A stretch of 64,000 bases of DNA, taken from positions 1 to 64,000 of the forward strand of contig JABXKS010000001.1 in NCBI GenBank assembly GCA_013619125.1, written 5' to 3'. This DNA comes from Clostridiales bacterium. GTDB taxonomy: Bacteria > Bacillota > Clostridia > Tissierellales > GPF-1. Positions 43,643 through 52,354 of the stretch are shown piece by piece. The position numbers and the translations under genes are program-made. Under the pieces are notes generated by a model. The model was not told the DNA's origin and made no database searches. It saw only the letters and a list, made by a program, of their open reading frames with translations. How positions within the stretch are numbered: position 1 is the stretch's first letter; each line of letters starts with the position of its first letter.

Positions 43643-44006
43643 CTATAGTGCGGATCTACTTTATGGTTTAATTATGATCGCGATGTCTTTGATAATTGCA
43701 GGCATGTATATAAGAGACTACAGAAAGGGGATTTATAAGTCTAAATTCTCATATACTCCATCTGGGGGATACCTGTTGAATTTAATCATTGTTCTTCTTT
43801 TTGTTTTTTCTTTTCATGCAATATCCAATCTATTGTTGGAAAAGATTTTTGCGTTTTCTACGTTGGCAATTCTGGGTGCAACCATTAATGTTTTGAATTA
43901 CAAAACGTATTTGATTCAAAAAAGTCGAAAAATCATATCGAATACAATACGGATTGATTGTGGTGTTCTTTTCTTATCCTTATTCATTGGATTTTCGAAT
44001 TTTTAG
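43629..44006 (+). CDS. Small multi-spanning membrane protein of unknown function
   Basis: The family was not recognised. The 125 residues hold about four hydrophobic segments (near 10-25, 48-67, 70-88 and 107-124), with AAGGGGGCGG before the ATG. It ends the run of unrecognised membrane genes that follows the lysine operon. A gap of 154 bases without any feature precedes the ROK kinase. Confidence 0.65.
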   Translation: MMISNYSADLLYGLIMIAMSLIIAGMYIRDYRKGIYKSKFSYTPSGGYLLNLIIVLLFVFSFHAISNLLLEKIFAFSTLAILGATINVLNYKTYLIQKSRKIISNTIRIDCGVLFLSLFIGFSNF

Positions 44007-44160
44007 CAATGAAGGATGATCTGCTAAGGCATGAAAAAGCATAGCGGTAAATATTTGATTTCCATCAGGGAGGCGGGTGCCTTCCATTTTCGTGTGGAAA
44101 ATTGTGGTTTGGGGTACAATAATAGAGTGAAGAAACTGATAAAAATAGGGAGGGAATCCA

Positions 44161-45039
44161 ATGATTCTAGGCGGCATTGAAGCGGGCGGAACGAAATTTG
44201 TTTGCGTGGTGGGCACGGAAAAGGGTGAAATATTGGAACGGAAGGTGATTCCGACAACAGATCCGGAGGAAACCCTGAATGCTGTGATTGAATTTTTCGG
44301 TGGTCAATCCATCGAAGCCTTGGGGATCGCGAGTTTCGGTCCTGTCGCGGTGGATCCTGCTCACCCAAACTATGGCTCGATTCTCAAGACGCCAAAACTG
44401 GCGTGGGCGGATACGCCGATTCTACATATTCTACAGGAAGCATTGGGTTGTCCCGCAGTCATTGACACGGATGTGAATGCGGCGGCGTTGGCAGAGGCGA
44501 AGAAGGGAAACGCCTGGGATGCGAAGAGCTGTTTGTACCTCACCATCGGCACCGGTGTCGGTGGTGGATTCTATAATGGCGAACTGCTCCATGGACGGCT
44601 CCATCCCGAGATGGGTCATATCCTCTTGCCAACTGGACTAGATGGATTTAAAGGGATCTGTCCTTTCCACGGTAATTGCTTGGAGGGTTTGGTTTCAGGA
44701 CCGGCCATTGAAGCGCAGGCTGGTAAAAAAGCAGAATTGATTGAAGAAGAAGATCCTGTTTGGGACGTGGTGGCAGAAACGATCGCCATGGGGTTGGTGA
44801 ATTTCCAGATGATTTTGTCGCCGGAACGAATCATTCTGGGCGGTGGCGTCATGCATCAATGCCATCTCTTTCCGCGGATTCATCGGGCATTTTATCGGTT
44901 GATCAACGGGTATCTGCCCTTTACGGAAGATCAGGTGAAACACCACATCGTCTATCCTGGATTGGGAGACGACGCGGGTAGCGTAGGCGCCTTGATGTTG
45001 GCATTGAATAGTTTGGAAGATAAAAGAAGGGTTCGCTAG
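44161..45039 (+). CDS. ROK-family sugar kinase (fructokinase-like)
   Basis: The 292-residue kinase begins GGIEAGGTKFVCVVG (ATP phosphate loop). It has DTDVNAAALAEA with the catalytic Asp, IGTGVGGGFYNGE, and a zinc site HPEMGHI...CPFHGNCLEGLVSGPA. This short form matches bacterial ScrK-like fructokinases and related ROK hexokinases, which phosphorylate fructose or mannose. Mannose from the alpha-mannosidase locus at 57-63.5 kb would be a suitable substrate, but they are 13 kb apart. Confidence 0.92.
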   Translation: MILGGIEAGGTKFVCVVGTEKGEILERKVIPTTDPEETLNAVIEFFGGQSIEALGIASFGPVAVDPAHPNYGSILKTPKLAWADTPILHILQEALGCPAVIDTDVNAAALAEAKKGNAWDAKSCLYLTIGTGVGGGFYNGELLHGRLHPEMGHILLPTGLDGFKGICPFHGNCLEGLVSGPAIEAQAGKKAELIEEEDPVWDVVAETIAMGLVNFQMILSPERIILGGGVMHQCHLFPRIHRAFYRLINGYLPFTEDQVKHHIVYPGLGDDAGSVGALMLALNSLEDKRRVR

Positions 45040-45053
45040 GAACCCTTCTTTTT
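45024..45053. terminator. Bidirectional terminator between the ROK kinase and dehydrogenase genes
   Basis: GAAGGGTTC pairs with GAACCCTTC around GCTAG-type loop bases. T follows on the plus strand and TTTTATC on the minus strand; both genes end at its edges. Confidence 0.85.
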
Positions 45054-46000
45054 CAATAGCCAGTATTTAAATTGATTCGGTTCATCAGAGTTTCGGGGTT
45101 TTCTTGGAATCGTGTAAAATTCTCTTCTAGAATTTCGATCCCTTTTTCTAGATAGTGAATGCTCTCACCGCAGATATGCGGAGTAAGTACCACGTTCTCC
45201 ATCTGCCACAGTGGACTTTCAGCTGGGAGCGGTTCCGTTTCAAAGACATCGGCAGCAAGCCCGCTAATTTGTCCGGTCTGTAGCGCTTCAATCAAAGCCT
45301 GCTCATCGACGGTCTTGCCACGTCCAATGCTGATTAGAACGGCAGAATCCTTCATGGCTGCAAAGGACTCAGCATTCAATGCATGGTGGGTTGCCGGGGT
45401 GTTGGGCAAAAGATTAACCAAGTAGTCCGCCTGGCCTAAAAATTCATTTGTTTGATCAGGGGTGTACCATTGATCAACATTGGTTGTTTGAATCGGTGTG
45501 CGTTTCAATGCCAAGACTCGCATGCCCATGGCTTTTGCCCGGGTAGCCAAGGTGTCGCCGATGGCGCCGAACCCTAATATGCCGACAGTCTTGCCGAAGA
45601 TTTCATCTTGAGGAACATTGCGCCTCCAATTTGAATCTCGTTGCTGTCGTTGAAAAACATGCAGATTTCTTGCGAAGAGGATCATCATGGCAATGCTGTA
45701 TTCCGCCATATGATTTCTGTGGAGACCCTTCCCGTTGGTGAGGTAAAGTGCACGCTCCTTCATGGCGGCAAAGGGATAACCGTCAACGCCAGCGCGCAAA
45801 CACTGAACCCATTTTAGTTTTGGTGCCGCGACCAGCAATTCTTCTGTAAAAGGCAGGGTGATTAGTATTTCCGCTTCTGGGATTTCCTTCATTAATTCAT
45901 CTTCTGAACTGCAGATGGTGAAGGTAACGCCGGGTTGAGCGGTTAGGAATTCTCGAATCGGGGTGGGGTCGTAATAACCTGTATAGCTGACAACATGCAT
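45053..46000 (-). CDS. D-isomer-specific 2-hydroxyacid dehydrogenase family protein
   Basis: The 315-residue protein has a GILGFGAIGDTLA NAD-binding loop, LLPNTPATHHALN, SIGRGKTVDE with the catalytic Arg region, and LTPHICGES with the catalytic His. The N-terminal substrate domain is short, like that of GhrA/YvcT-like reductases. The start is set at 46000, where GGAGGTATTATT precedes ATG; a longer frame extends to 46231 but runs through the divergent gene. Substrate is unknown: glyoxylate, hydroxypyruvate or a branched-chain oxoacid are possible. Confidence 0.88.
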   Translation of the reverse strand: MHVVSYTGYYDPTPIREFLTAQPGVTFTICSSEDELMKEIPEAEILITLPFTEELLVAAPKLKWVQCLRAGVDGYPFAAMKERALYLTNGKGLHRNHMAEYSIAMMILFARNLHVFQRQQRDSNWRRNVPQDEIFGKTVGILGFGAIGDTLATRAKAMGMRVLALKRTPIQTTNVDQWYTPDQTNEFLGQADYLVNLLPNTPATHHALNAESFAAMKDSAVLISIGRGKTVDEQALIEALQTGQISGLAADVFETEPLPAESPLWQMENVVLTPHICGESIHYLEKGIEILEENFTRFQENPETLMNRINLNTGY

Positions 46001-46065
46001 AATAATACCTCCGTTTTCTTTTATTGTACAACAAGGAAGAAAAAGGTAAAAGGGTTGATAAGTTG

Positions 46066-46094
46066 TTGACAGACAAAAAAACGGGGTATAGACT
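46066..46094 (+). promoter_or_regulatory. Promoter of the lipoprotein hydrolase gene
   Basis: TTGACA (46066-46071) and TAGACT (46089-46094) are 17 bases apart. Confidence 0.75.
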
Positions 46095-46106
46095 AAATAT
46101 AGTTTA

Positions 46107-46129
46107 TTGTTATAGTATATATATAACAA
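46107..46129 (+). promoter_or_regulatory. AT-rich inverted repeat next to the ribosome site
   Basis: TTGTTATA (46107-46114) and TATAACAA (46122-46129) form a perfect inverted repeat with a 7-base spacer. It lies just after the expected transcription start and directly before AAGGAGG. It could be an operator or an RNA hairpin limiting ribosome access. Confidence 0.45.
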
Positions 46130-46139
46130 GGAGGACGAT

Positions 46140-47489
46140 ATGAAAAAAGCAATTGGCGTATTATTGATTGTGATGATCGCATTGACAGGCTGTAAAAGTG
46201 AAGTGGCGAAGCCGGAACCGGAAGCGCCCAAGGCTGCAACGTTGGAAGAGATGGAGGCGGTTGCCTTCGCCTATGTGGGTGATTTGATCGCAGGGGAGTA
46301 TGTGAATGCATATGAAAACTATGCCCATGATGAAGCGATGAAAAAGGCCGTTAATGCAGGGGTTTATCAGCAGGTACTGGAAGAGTTGTACAAACAGGTG
46401 GGTCAACCGGGCGAAATTTTGCGGTCGGCGGAATGGATGGCGCAAGGTTATCAAATTGTACAGGTAGCGGTTGCCTTTTCGGAGAAGGACTTTGGAATCA
46501 ACGTGGTCTTCAATGAATTTGGAGAGATCGCGGGTCTGAATTATAGCGAGGTAGCCAAGGTCGAGGAAGATTCAACAGCGACATCACAAGCTGTCAGCGA
46601 CGACATTTTAGTGGGTCCTTATGAATTGGAGGGTCGGCTGATGTTTCCAGTGGAGGCATCGGAAGAAACGAAAGTTCCCCTTGTGATCTTGGTTCATGGA
46701 TCTGGCGCAACGGACAAGGATGAAACCATTGGACCGAACAAGCCATTCTTGGATTTGGCGGAAGGATTGGCAGCACAGGGAATTGCGACTTTGCGTTACG
46801 ATAAGCGGACATTGAGTCATGCAGATAGCTTTATGGGAAATTATGCGTTTACCGTATGGGAAGAAACCATTGAGGATGTGTTGGCAGCCATTGAAATTGC
46901 CAAGGCAGATCCACATGTCGATGAGAATCAAATCTTTGTCTTGGGACACAGCTTGGGTGGCTATTTGATTCCGAAGATGATGGTTCATACCAACGAGGTG
47001 GCGGGATGGATCTTTATGGCGGCTTCCAATCAGCCTTTACAAGGCATGATTGTGGAGCAGTATACTTATTTGGCTGAACTGGATGGGGAAACCAGCCAGG
47101 ATGAAGCAGATCAAATTGCGCAGATTGAAGCGATTGCGAAGCAGGTGGATAGTCCGGGAGAATTGGATGATCAGGCTCCGATTCTTGGCGCGTATCCTGC
47201 GTACTGGATGGATCTGAATGCGTACCATCCTTTGCAAGAAGTGAAGATGTACACAACACCGAAATTGTTCTTGCAGGGAGAGCGGGATTATCAGGTTCCT
47301 GTCGCTCAATTTGAACTCTGGAAGGATTCCATCGGTGCGGCCCATGCGGAGTTCGTTCTCTTTGATGGGTTAAATCATTTAATGATGCCAGGTGAGGGTG
47401 CACCAAATCCCGGCGAATATCAATTGCCGAATCATATAGACGAGCGAGTGATTGATACGATTGCGGAGTTTGTTGACCGAGTCAAATAG
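46140..47489 (+). CDS. Lipoprotein alpha/beta hydrolase with N-terminal DUF3887-like domain
   Basis: The 449-residue product is a lipoprotein (lipobox ALTGC, Cys18). It has an alpha-helical DUF3887-like domain (residues 35-140) and an alpha/beta hydrolase domain with VILVHGSGATDKDE (oxyanion loop), nucleophile Ser in LGHSLGGY, the acid region LFLQGERDYQVP and the catalytic His in DGLNHLM. It should hydrolyse ester-type substrates at the outer face of the membrane. The combination is common in Bacillota and its natural substrate is unknown. It has an AAGGAGG site. Confidence 0.88.
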   Translation: MKKAIGVLLIVMIALTGCKSEVAKPEPEAPKAATLEEMEAVAFAYVGDLIAGEYVNAYENYAHDEAMKKAVNAGVYQQVLEELYKQVGQPGEILRSAEWMAQGYQIVQVAVAFSEKDFGINVVFNEFGEIAGLNYSEVAKVEEDSTATSQAVSDDILVGPYELEGRLMFPVEASEETKVPLVILVHGSGATDKDETIGPNKPFLDLAEGLAAQGIATLRYDKRTLSHADSFMGNYAFTVWEETIEDVLAAIEIAKADPHVDENQIFVLGHSLGGYLIPKMMVHTNEVAGWIFMAASNQPLQGMIVEQYTYLAELDGETSQDEADQIAQIEAIAKQVDSPGELDDQAPILGAYPAYWMDLNAYHPLQEVKMYTTPKLFLQGERDYQVPVAQFELWKDSIGAAHAEFVLFDGLNHLMMPGEGAPNPGEYQLPNHIDERVIDTIAEFVDRVK

Positions 47490-47518
47490 GGTGGGTAGAA
47501 GAAAAGAAAAGAACTAAA

Positions 47519-47555
47519 AAAAGCGGCGCTGTGTGGACAGTGCCGTTTCTTTGTG
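47519..47555 (+). terminator. Terminator after the lipoprotein hydrolase gene
   Basis: AGCGGCGCTGT pairs with ACAGTGCCGT around a four-base loop, followed by TTCTTT. Confidence 0.7.
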
Positions 47556-47599
47556 GAAAATAGTTGAATTTATTGAACCGATTGTGGATAAGTGCATTT

Positions 47600-48019
47600 T
47601 TATGACAGAGGAAGAACGGAGTCTTTTAAATTGGATTCCTCATAATCGGGATTGTCCGAATCGAAGTCGTCGTCCATGATGATGTATCCATCGCTGAACA
47701 AGTCTGGTCTGGTTGAAGGAATAACTTTTAAGAGACCCTGTTTGTACGCTTTAAAGGTGGCGTCAATATTTTCAACAAATTGGGCATATCTTTTACACGT
47801 CAATTTTTTGGGATTAGCAAGATCATGTATGATTTGATAGCGTTCAGTTTCAGAACCGTAAAATTTGCTGAAGCTGCTCATACAGACATAGAGGAAGACG
47901 GTGATTTTTTCTTCAAGCTCAGAGTTGGGGGGAATGTGTCCGATTGAGTCAACAAGGTTTTGAAAATCGTGGCCAATGTCATGTAGCGTAGTTAGCTCTT
48001 TTTCTAAATCATTTTCCAT
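47600..48019 (-). CDS. Small acidic protein of unknown function
   Basis: The family was not recognised. The 139-residue product is helical in its first two thirds (ELTTLHDIGHDFQNLVDSIG, EEKITVFLYVCMSSFSKFYG, KRYAQFVENIDATFKAYKQGL) and ends in a strongly acidic tail (MDDDFDSDNPDYEESN). There is no signal peptide or membrane segment. AGGAGAAAAAA precedes the minus-strand ATG. It is flanked by unrelated genes and appears to be a single-gene unit. Confidence 0.65.
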   Translation of the reverse strand: MENDLEKELTTLHDIGHDFQNLVDSIGHIPPNSELEEKITVFLYVCMSSFSKFYGSETERYQIIHDLANPKKLTCKRYAQFVENIDATFKAYKQGLLKVIPSTRPDLFSDGYIIMDDDFDSDNPDYEESNLKDSVLPLS

Positions 48020-48141
48020 TTTTTTCTCCTATACGATTGAATTTGGTGTTGAGTTGCCACTAGTATGCGCCTAAAATTTTGTAAAATAAAGGGGTTATTG
48101 CAAAACGTAGCATACATTGCAAAAAGCAATTAAATGGCTAA

Positions 48142-48170
48142 TTGCACAAGTAGAAAATATGGAATAAACT
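48142..48170 (+). promoter_or_regulatory. Promoter of the PEP-synthase-like/selenoprotein/AlaX operon
   Basis: TTGCAC (48142-48147) and TAAACT (48165-48170) are 17 bases apart. Upstream, 48095-48147 has several ATTGCA repeats, including ATTGC-AAAAA-GCAAT, which may bind a regulator. Confidence 0.5.
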
Positions 48171-48224
48171 AAGATTAATTGGCAGGAAAGCAGTGAAATT
48201 TGGAATAATTGTGGGAGTCGAAGG

Positions 48225-50819
48225 ATGATAAAGCATTTTCGAAAATTGACAAAAGAAGAATTCCATTTAGTTGGCGGCAAGGGACATAATTTGGGCATTC
48301 TTTTGCAAGCGGGATTTTCAGTTCCGGAAGGTTTCTGTGTCTTATCAACGGCTTTTGATGATATGATCCAAGGAATTGGAGCAAGGGAACAATTATCCGC
48401 TTTGGATAACTTGGATCCGGAAGACATCAAAACAATTGAAGAAAAGGGCAAAAAAATTCGCGAGTGGATTCTTCAAACAGAAATAAACGAAACCCTAAAA
48501 ACGAAAATGCAAACGGCTTTTGAGCAATTCGAGGATGGAACTTCCTTTGCGGTGCGCTCCAGCGCTACGGCGGAAGATCTGCCGGAAGCCTCCTTCGCCG
48601 GGCAACAGGACAGCTATCTCTTTGTTGAAGGGATTGATGCGGTTATGGTCTCTATTCGAAAATGCTGGGCTTCTCTATTTAATGACCGTGCCATTAGTTA
48701 TCGCTTGAAAAATCAGATCACTCATCGAAATTTATCAATCTCTGTTGTTATTCAACAAATGATTGCACCAAAATACTCAGGGGTAGTCTTTACCGTGGAT
48801 CCGTTATCGGAGAACCGAAAGAATTTGACGGTGGACTATGTAAGAGGTACGGGAGATGAGTTAGTAGCGGGAAAAAGGACGCCCAATACTATCGTCTATC
48901 ATCGTGAAACAAAAGAAATTTTAGTGCACCATCAAGAATCAGAAGAAAATGAAAGACTAGAAGAGTCCGTGATTCACCGGCTTGCGAGTCTTGCGGGTGA
49001 CGTTGAAAATCTTTACGGTATGCCAATGGATATCGAATGGGCGCTTGATCGAGACGGGAAGCTTTGGATCTTGCAGGCGAGAGCCATTACGACACTATTT
49101 CCATTGATCGATCCGGAGCGGGAAGGAAATGCCGTGTATCTCTCCTTCCATCATGTTCAAAATATGATGAAACCCATGCGGACTTTAGGAGCAGACTGTT
49201 TAAAATGGGTTTTCCCCTTTGACAGAGATGAAACAGGCAAGACGCAGATTATGCGGTATGTCGGTGGATATCTATTTGTGGACTTGACCGATTATTTTGC
49301 GGTTCCACTCTTTCGAAAAGTAATTGGAAAGCGGATGGACGTGATCGACGCGGTGATGGCAAGTAGCATGCGCCGGTTGCTTACGGACAAGGAATTTGTA
49401 AAAGGCTTGCAGCCACGCAGCGATAAGGGAAAGGCTCTTTGGAATACGGTGAAGTTTTTGATTCATGGGATGAGACAGGCCAGCCGTCCGAAGAAGTTGC
49501 AGATTGAGGCGTGCAACGTCTTTATCGATGCCTATCTTCATCAGTTGAAGGATGACTTGGAAAAAGAAGAGGATTCGATTAAGCGGTTGGAAGTTTGCAA
49601 GGCAGCCATACAGGGATATTTGTTGGAAGCCTTTACCCGGTTTGTTCCCTATATTGGACCGGGGATGGCCTCCTATCGATTTCTGGTGAAAAAAACCGAG
49701 CGGTTCTTGGGAATCGATGAATTGGCGCAGACCTTGGTGAAGGGTTTGATTGGCAATGTGACCACCGAGATGGGGCTCGTCATGGGAGACTTGGCGGAGA
49801 AAATTCGGGAAGACAATGTGTGGCATCGACGATTGGATCAATGGGACGCGCGTGTTTTTGTTTCTGAGCTGATGCACGAGGAGGGACCAACCGGCGATCA
49901 AATGAGAGTGGTTATGGAACGGTACGGATCACGGGGGATTGGGGAAATCGACATTACCAATGCCCGCTGGTTTGAAGATCCGTCAGCCATTGTCATCAGC
50001 ATTCAAAATCATCTGCGGGTATTTAAACCGGGACAGCATCGACACGAGTACGATGCGATGACACATGCTTCGATTCAGGCTGGCGATGCAATTGTAGAGC
50101 AAATGAGTGCGGGATTCCGGTTGATTTTTCGACGGTTTTACCGAAATATGGTGGATCGTGTCTTGTATCTGATGCCGGCGCGGGAACATGGCAAGTATGG
50201 GTTGATTCTGGTGTATGGCGAAGTAAAAAAGGAGATTAATCGCGTTGCGAAAGAAGCGGTTAATCAAGGATGGCTGGATACGGTGGAAGATGTCTATGAT
50301 TTGGAGTTTGGCGAGATCATGGAGATGGTTAAGAGCAAGAAAGCCATGCAAGAACGGATAAAAGCAAGACAACTTGTTTTCGAAAAGGCAAAGGACCGAC
50401 GCGTGCCGCGTGTTGTGACGAATCACGGTTGGATTGTGCCGCCGGAAGAAACAAATCGAAATATGAAGGATAATGAATTGGGGGGCACCGGTGTATCTAG
50501 CGGTGTTTATGAGGGGATTGCCCGGGTAGTCGAGCACCCGGAAGACGCGAGGATGGAACCGGGAGAAATATTGGTTGCGCCCTTTACGGACCCGGGCTGG
50601 ACGCCGTTGTTTATCCATGCCAAAGGCTTGGTGCTGGAGGTGGGAGGATTATTGACCCATGGTGCCATTGTCGCAAGGGAATATGGTATTCCGGCTGTTG
50701 TGGGGGTGGATCAAGCGACGAGCAAGATCCATACCGGAGATTGGATTCAGGTTGATGGAAGCACGGGGATTGTACGGTTGTTGAAAAGTGAAAAAGCGGT
50801 TGAGGGAGGATTAAAATGA
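48225..50819 (+). CDS. PEP-synthase/rifampicin phosphotransferase-like enzyme
   Basis: The 864-residue protein has an N-terminal ATP-grasp-like PEP synthase domain (LVGGKGHNLGILLQAGFSVPEGF, SFAVRSSATAEDLPEASFAGQQ, PMDIEWALDRDGKLWILQARAI), a long middle domain and a C-terminal swivelling His domain with GGLLTHGAIVAREYGIPAVVG, where His812 carries phosphate. Size and the order ATP domain, middle domain, His domain match rifampicin phosphotransferase (Rph) and its relatives better than 790-residue PpsA. Rph phosphorylates rifamycins; many relatives have no known substrate. The stop overlaps the selenoprotein start by ATGA. Confidence 0.85.
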   Translation: MIKHFRKLTKEEFHLVGGKGHNLGILLQAGFSVPEGFCVLSTAFDDMIQGIGAREQLSALDNLDPEDIKTIEEKGKKIREWILQTEINETLKTKMQTAFEQFEDGTSFAVRSSATAEDLPEASFAGQQDSYLFVEGIDAVMVSIRKCWASLFNDRAISYRLKNQITHRNLSISVVIQQMIAPKYSGVVFTVDPLSENRKNLTVDYVRGTGDELVAGKRTPNTIVYHRETKEILVHHQESEENERLEESVIHRLASLAGDVENLYGMPMDIEWALDRDGKLWILQARAITTLFPLIDPEREGNAVYLSFHHVQNMMKPMRTLGADCLKWVFPFDRDETGKTQIMRYVGGYLFVDLTDYFAVPLFRKVIGKRMDVIDAVMASSMRRLLTDKEFVKGLQPRSDKGKALWNTVKFLIHGMRQASRPKKLQIEACNVFIDAYLHQLKDDLEKEEDSIKRLEVCKAAIQGYLLEAFTRFVPYIGPGMASYRFLVKKTERFLGIDELAQTLVKGLIGNVTTEMGLVMGDLAEKIREDNVWHRRLDQWDARVFVSELMHEEGPTGDQMRVVMERYGSRGIGEIDITNARWFEDPSAIVISIQNHLRVFKPGQHRHEYDAMTHASIQAGDAIVEQMSAGFRLIFRRFYRNMVDRVLYLMPAREHGKYGLILVYGEVKKEINRVAKEAVNQGWLDTVEDVYDLEFGEIMEMVKSKKAMQERIKARQLVFEKAKDRRVPRVVTNHGWIVPPEETNRNMKDNELGGTGVSSGVYEGIARVVEHPEDARMEPGEILVAPFTDPGWTPLFIHAKGLVLEVGGLLTHGAIVAREYGIPAVVGVDQATSKIHTGDWIQVDGSTGIVRLLKSEKAVEGGLK

Positions 50820-51115
50820 AAATAATCATTGAGGATAGTGTCAAGGCATATATGCAAAAAAAAGGTAAGAGTGTGATCACCCTCAGCCTGAGAATGGCAG
50901 GCGGTGGTTGAGCGGGCTCTGTGATCGAGCCGGAGATCCAGCTCGCGGTGCCGGCGGCACCGGAAGAGGATTTTTATGTAAAGCACGAGGTAGATGGAAT
51001 GGATGTGTATTTGCATTTGCCTGTGATGAAAAAAACGGAAGAACTGACTTTTGCTATGGCAGGGGTTTGGATATTTAAGCGGATGATTGCAAAGGGATTG
51101 AATTTACGGTTTTAG
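50816..51115 (+). CDS. Selenoprotein, HesB-like CC/Se motif family (in-frame UGA at codon 32)
   Basis: Translation from ATG 50816 meets TGA at 50909-50911 (codon 32) and continues in frame for 67 residues to TAG. The sequence around it reads SLRMAGGG-U-AGSVIEPEIQLAV; the family normally has GGCC or a Cys at this place, so Sec at 32 fits. The product is 99 residues and ends FKRMIAKGLNLRF. It overlaps the upstream gene by ATGA and the AlaX gene starts 10 bases later. A hairpin follows the UGA (separate entry). Family members are HesB/IscA-related small proteins of unknown role, thought to be redox or metal-binding. Without Sec insertion only 31 residues would form. Confidence 0.85.
50926..50945 (+). 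promoter_or_regulatory. Candidate bacterial SECIS hairpin
   Basis: CGAGC (50926-50930) pairs with GCTCG (50941-50945), and after a mismatch GG pairs with CC around an AGAT loop. The loop G lies about 24 bases after the UGA, within the spacing of bacterial SECIS elements. A nearer hairpin GGCTC/GAGCC (50915-50931) competes with it and is too close to the UGA. Another, GGTGCC/GGCACC, lies at 50947-50961. Confidence 0.55.
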
Positions 51116-51125
51116 GGGAGATGAA

Positions 51126-52313
51126 ATGACAACAAGATTATTTGATCAAGATGTATATTTGAAAGAAGCCCAGGCAAGAGTCGAGGCCATTGAAGAGAAA
51201 GACGGGAAAGTTTGGGTAGTTCTAGATCGGACGATCTTTGCCCCAGAAGGTGGCGGGCAGGATGCGGACCATGGCTGGATCAATGGCATTCAAGTCAGCG
51301 ATGTGCGGGAAAATGGGGAAATGATTCGGCATCTTGTGGCGGAACCCATTTTGGTTGGAACCGAGGTAACCATGAAGATCGATTGGGAACGGAGACTTGA
51401 TCATATGCAGCAACATTGCGGCGAGCATCTGTTGTCTGGTGTGATCTATGAGCGCTTGAAGGGAAACAACAAGGGTTTTCATATGGGAGCCGAGGTGGTG
51501 ACGGTGGATATCGATTTGCCATCGATTCCTGAGGCGATGGTTCTTGAAATTGAAGCGGAAGTAAATCGAAAAATCCAAGAGAATCTGCCCGTGGAAATTC
51601 GCATTGCAGACAAATTGGAAGAACTGGTAGATGTTGCCCTCCGCAAGGAACCGACGGTGGAAACGGATATTCGTGTGGTAAATGTGCCGGGCGTCGATTG
51701 TGTTGCTTGTTGCGGAACGCATCCGTCGCGAACGGGAGAAATAGGAATTCTACGCATTTTGCGGGCGGACAAGTACAAGGGAATGACCAGGATTCAATTT
51801 GTCTGCGGCATGCGTGCAGTGAAAATTTCTACCTTTGAACATCGTATTTTGCGTGAATTGAATCAGCAATACTCGACAGAATCGGCTGGTCTGGTGGACC
51901 GTTTGACGAAAGAGCGAGAAAAAAATTCGAAACTGGAACAAGAATTGAAAGTGTATCAGATTCGGGATATGGAAGTCATGGCCGCTGAATTAATTGCGGA
52001 AAAGCAAATGATTCTCAGCCGAGAATTTGAAACGATGGAATCAGGTATGATGATGAATCTGGCGAAAACAGTATTGAAGGAACGAGAAGCGGCTTGTTTA
52101 TTTGGGAGTTTGTCGGAGAAAAAGGTCGTTTTAATGCACAATATCGAAGGGTTGCATGCAGGTAAGTCCTTTAAGGAAACCATCCAAGCGGCGAATGGCC
52201 GCGGCGGCGGTGGGGCTAATTCAGCGCAAGGAAGTTTCCAAGAGGGTGAGGATCTGAAACGATTCATGGAACAGGTTGAACGGATGCTGAATTCTGAAAA
52301 AATTGACAAATAG
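51126..52313 (+). CDS. AlaX-type alanyl-tRNA editing protein with DHHA1 domain
   Basis: The 395-residue protein matches the editing and C-terminal parts of AlaRS without its aminoacylation domain. It has RTIFAPEGGGQDADHG, the zinc motif HMQQHCGEHLLSG with CCGTHPSRTGEIG downstream (H-x3/4-H and C-x3-H ligands), a coiled coil (residues 240-285) and a DHHA1-like end with a glycine-rich segment RGGGGANSAQGS. It should deacylate Ser- or Gly-mischarged tRNA-Ala. It follows the selenoprotein gene by 10 bases. Confidence 0.9.
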   Translation: MTTRLFDQDVYLKEAQARVEAIEEKDGKVWVVLDRTIFAPEGGGQDADHGWINGIQVSDVRENGEMIRHLVAEPILVGTEVTMKIDWERRLDHMQQHCGEHLLSGVIYERLKGNNKGFHMGAEVVTVDIDLPSIPEAMVLEIEAEVNRKIQENLPVEIRIADKLEELVDVALRKEPTVETDIRVVNVPGVDCVACCGTHPSRTGEIGILRILRADKYKGMTRIQFVCGMRAVKISTFEHRILRELNQQYSTESAGLVDRLTKEREKNSKLEQELKVYQIRDMEVMAAELIAEKQMILSREFETMESGMMMNLAKTVLKEREAACLFGSLSEKKVVLMHNIEGLHAGKSFKETIQAANGRGGGGANSAQGSFQEGEDLKRFMEQVERMLNSEKIDK

Positions 52314-52332
52314 AATAGATCAAGGTACAATG
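52304..52332 (+). promoter_or_regulatory. Strong promoter at the end of the AlaX gene
   Basis: TTGACA (52304-52309) and TACAAT (52327-52332) are 17 bases apart; the -35 box lies inside the last codons of the AlaX gene. Transcription would begin near 52339. Confidence 0.8.
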
Positions 52333-52354
52333 ATTTCGAACAAGGAGGATTTTA

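Noticed and set aside
46001-46231. Longer start of the 2-hydroxyacid dehydrogenase
   Set aside because: The extension crosses the divergent promoter and the start of the lipoprotein hydrolase; GGAGGT before 46000 marks the real start.
50921-51115. Short independent ORF from GTG 50921
   Set aside because: It is the downstream part of the UGA-containing gene; it has no ribosome site and is in the same frame as the ATG at 50816.
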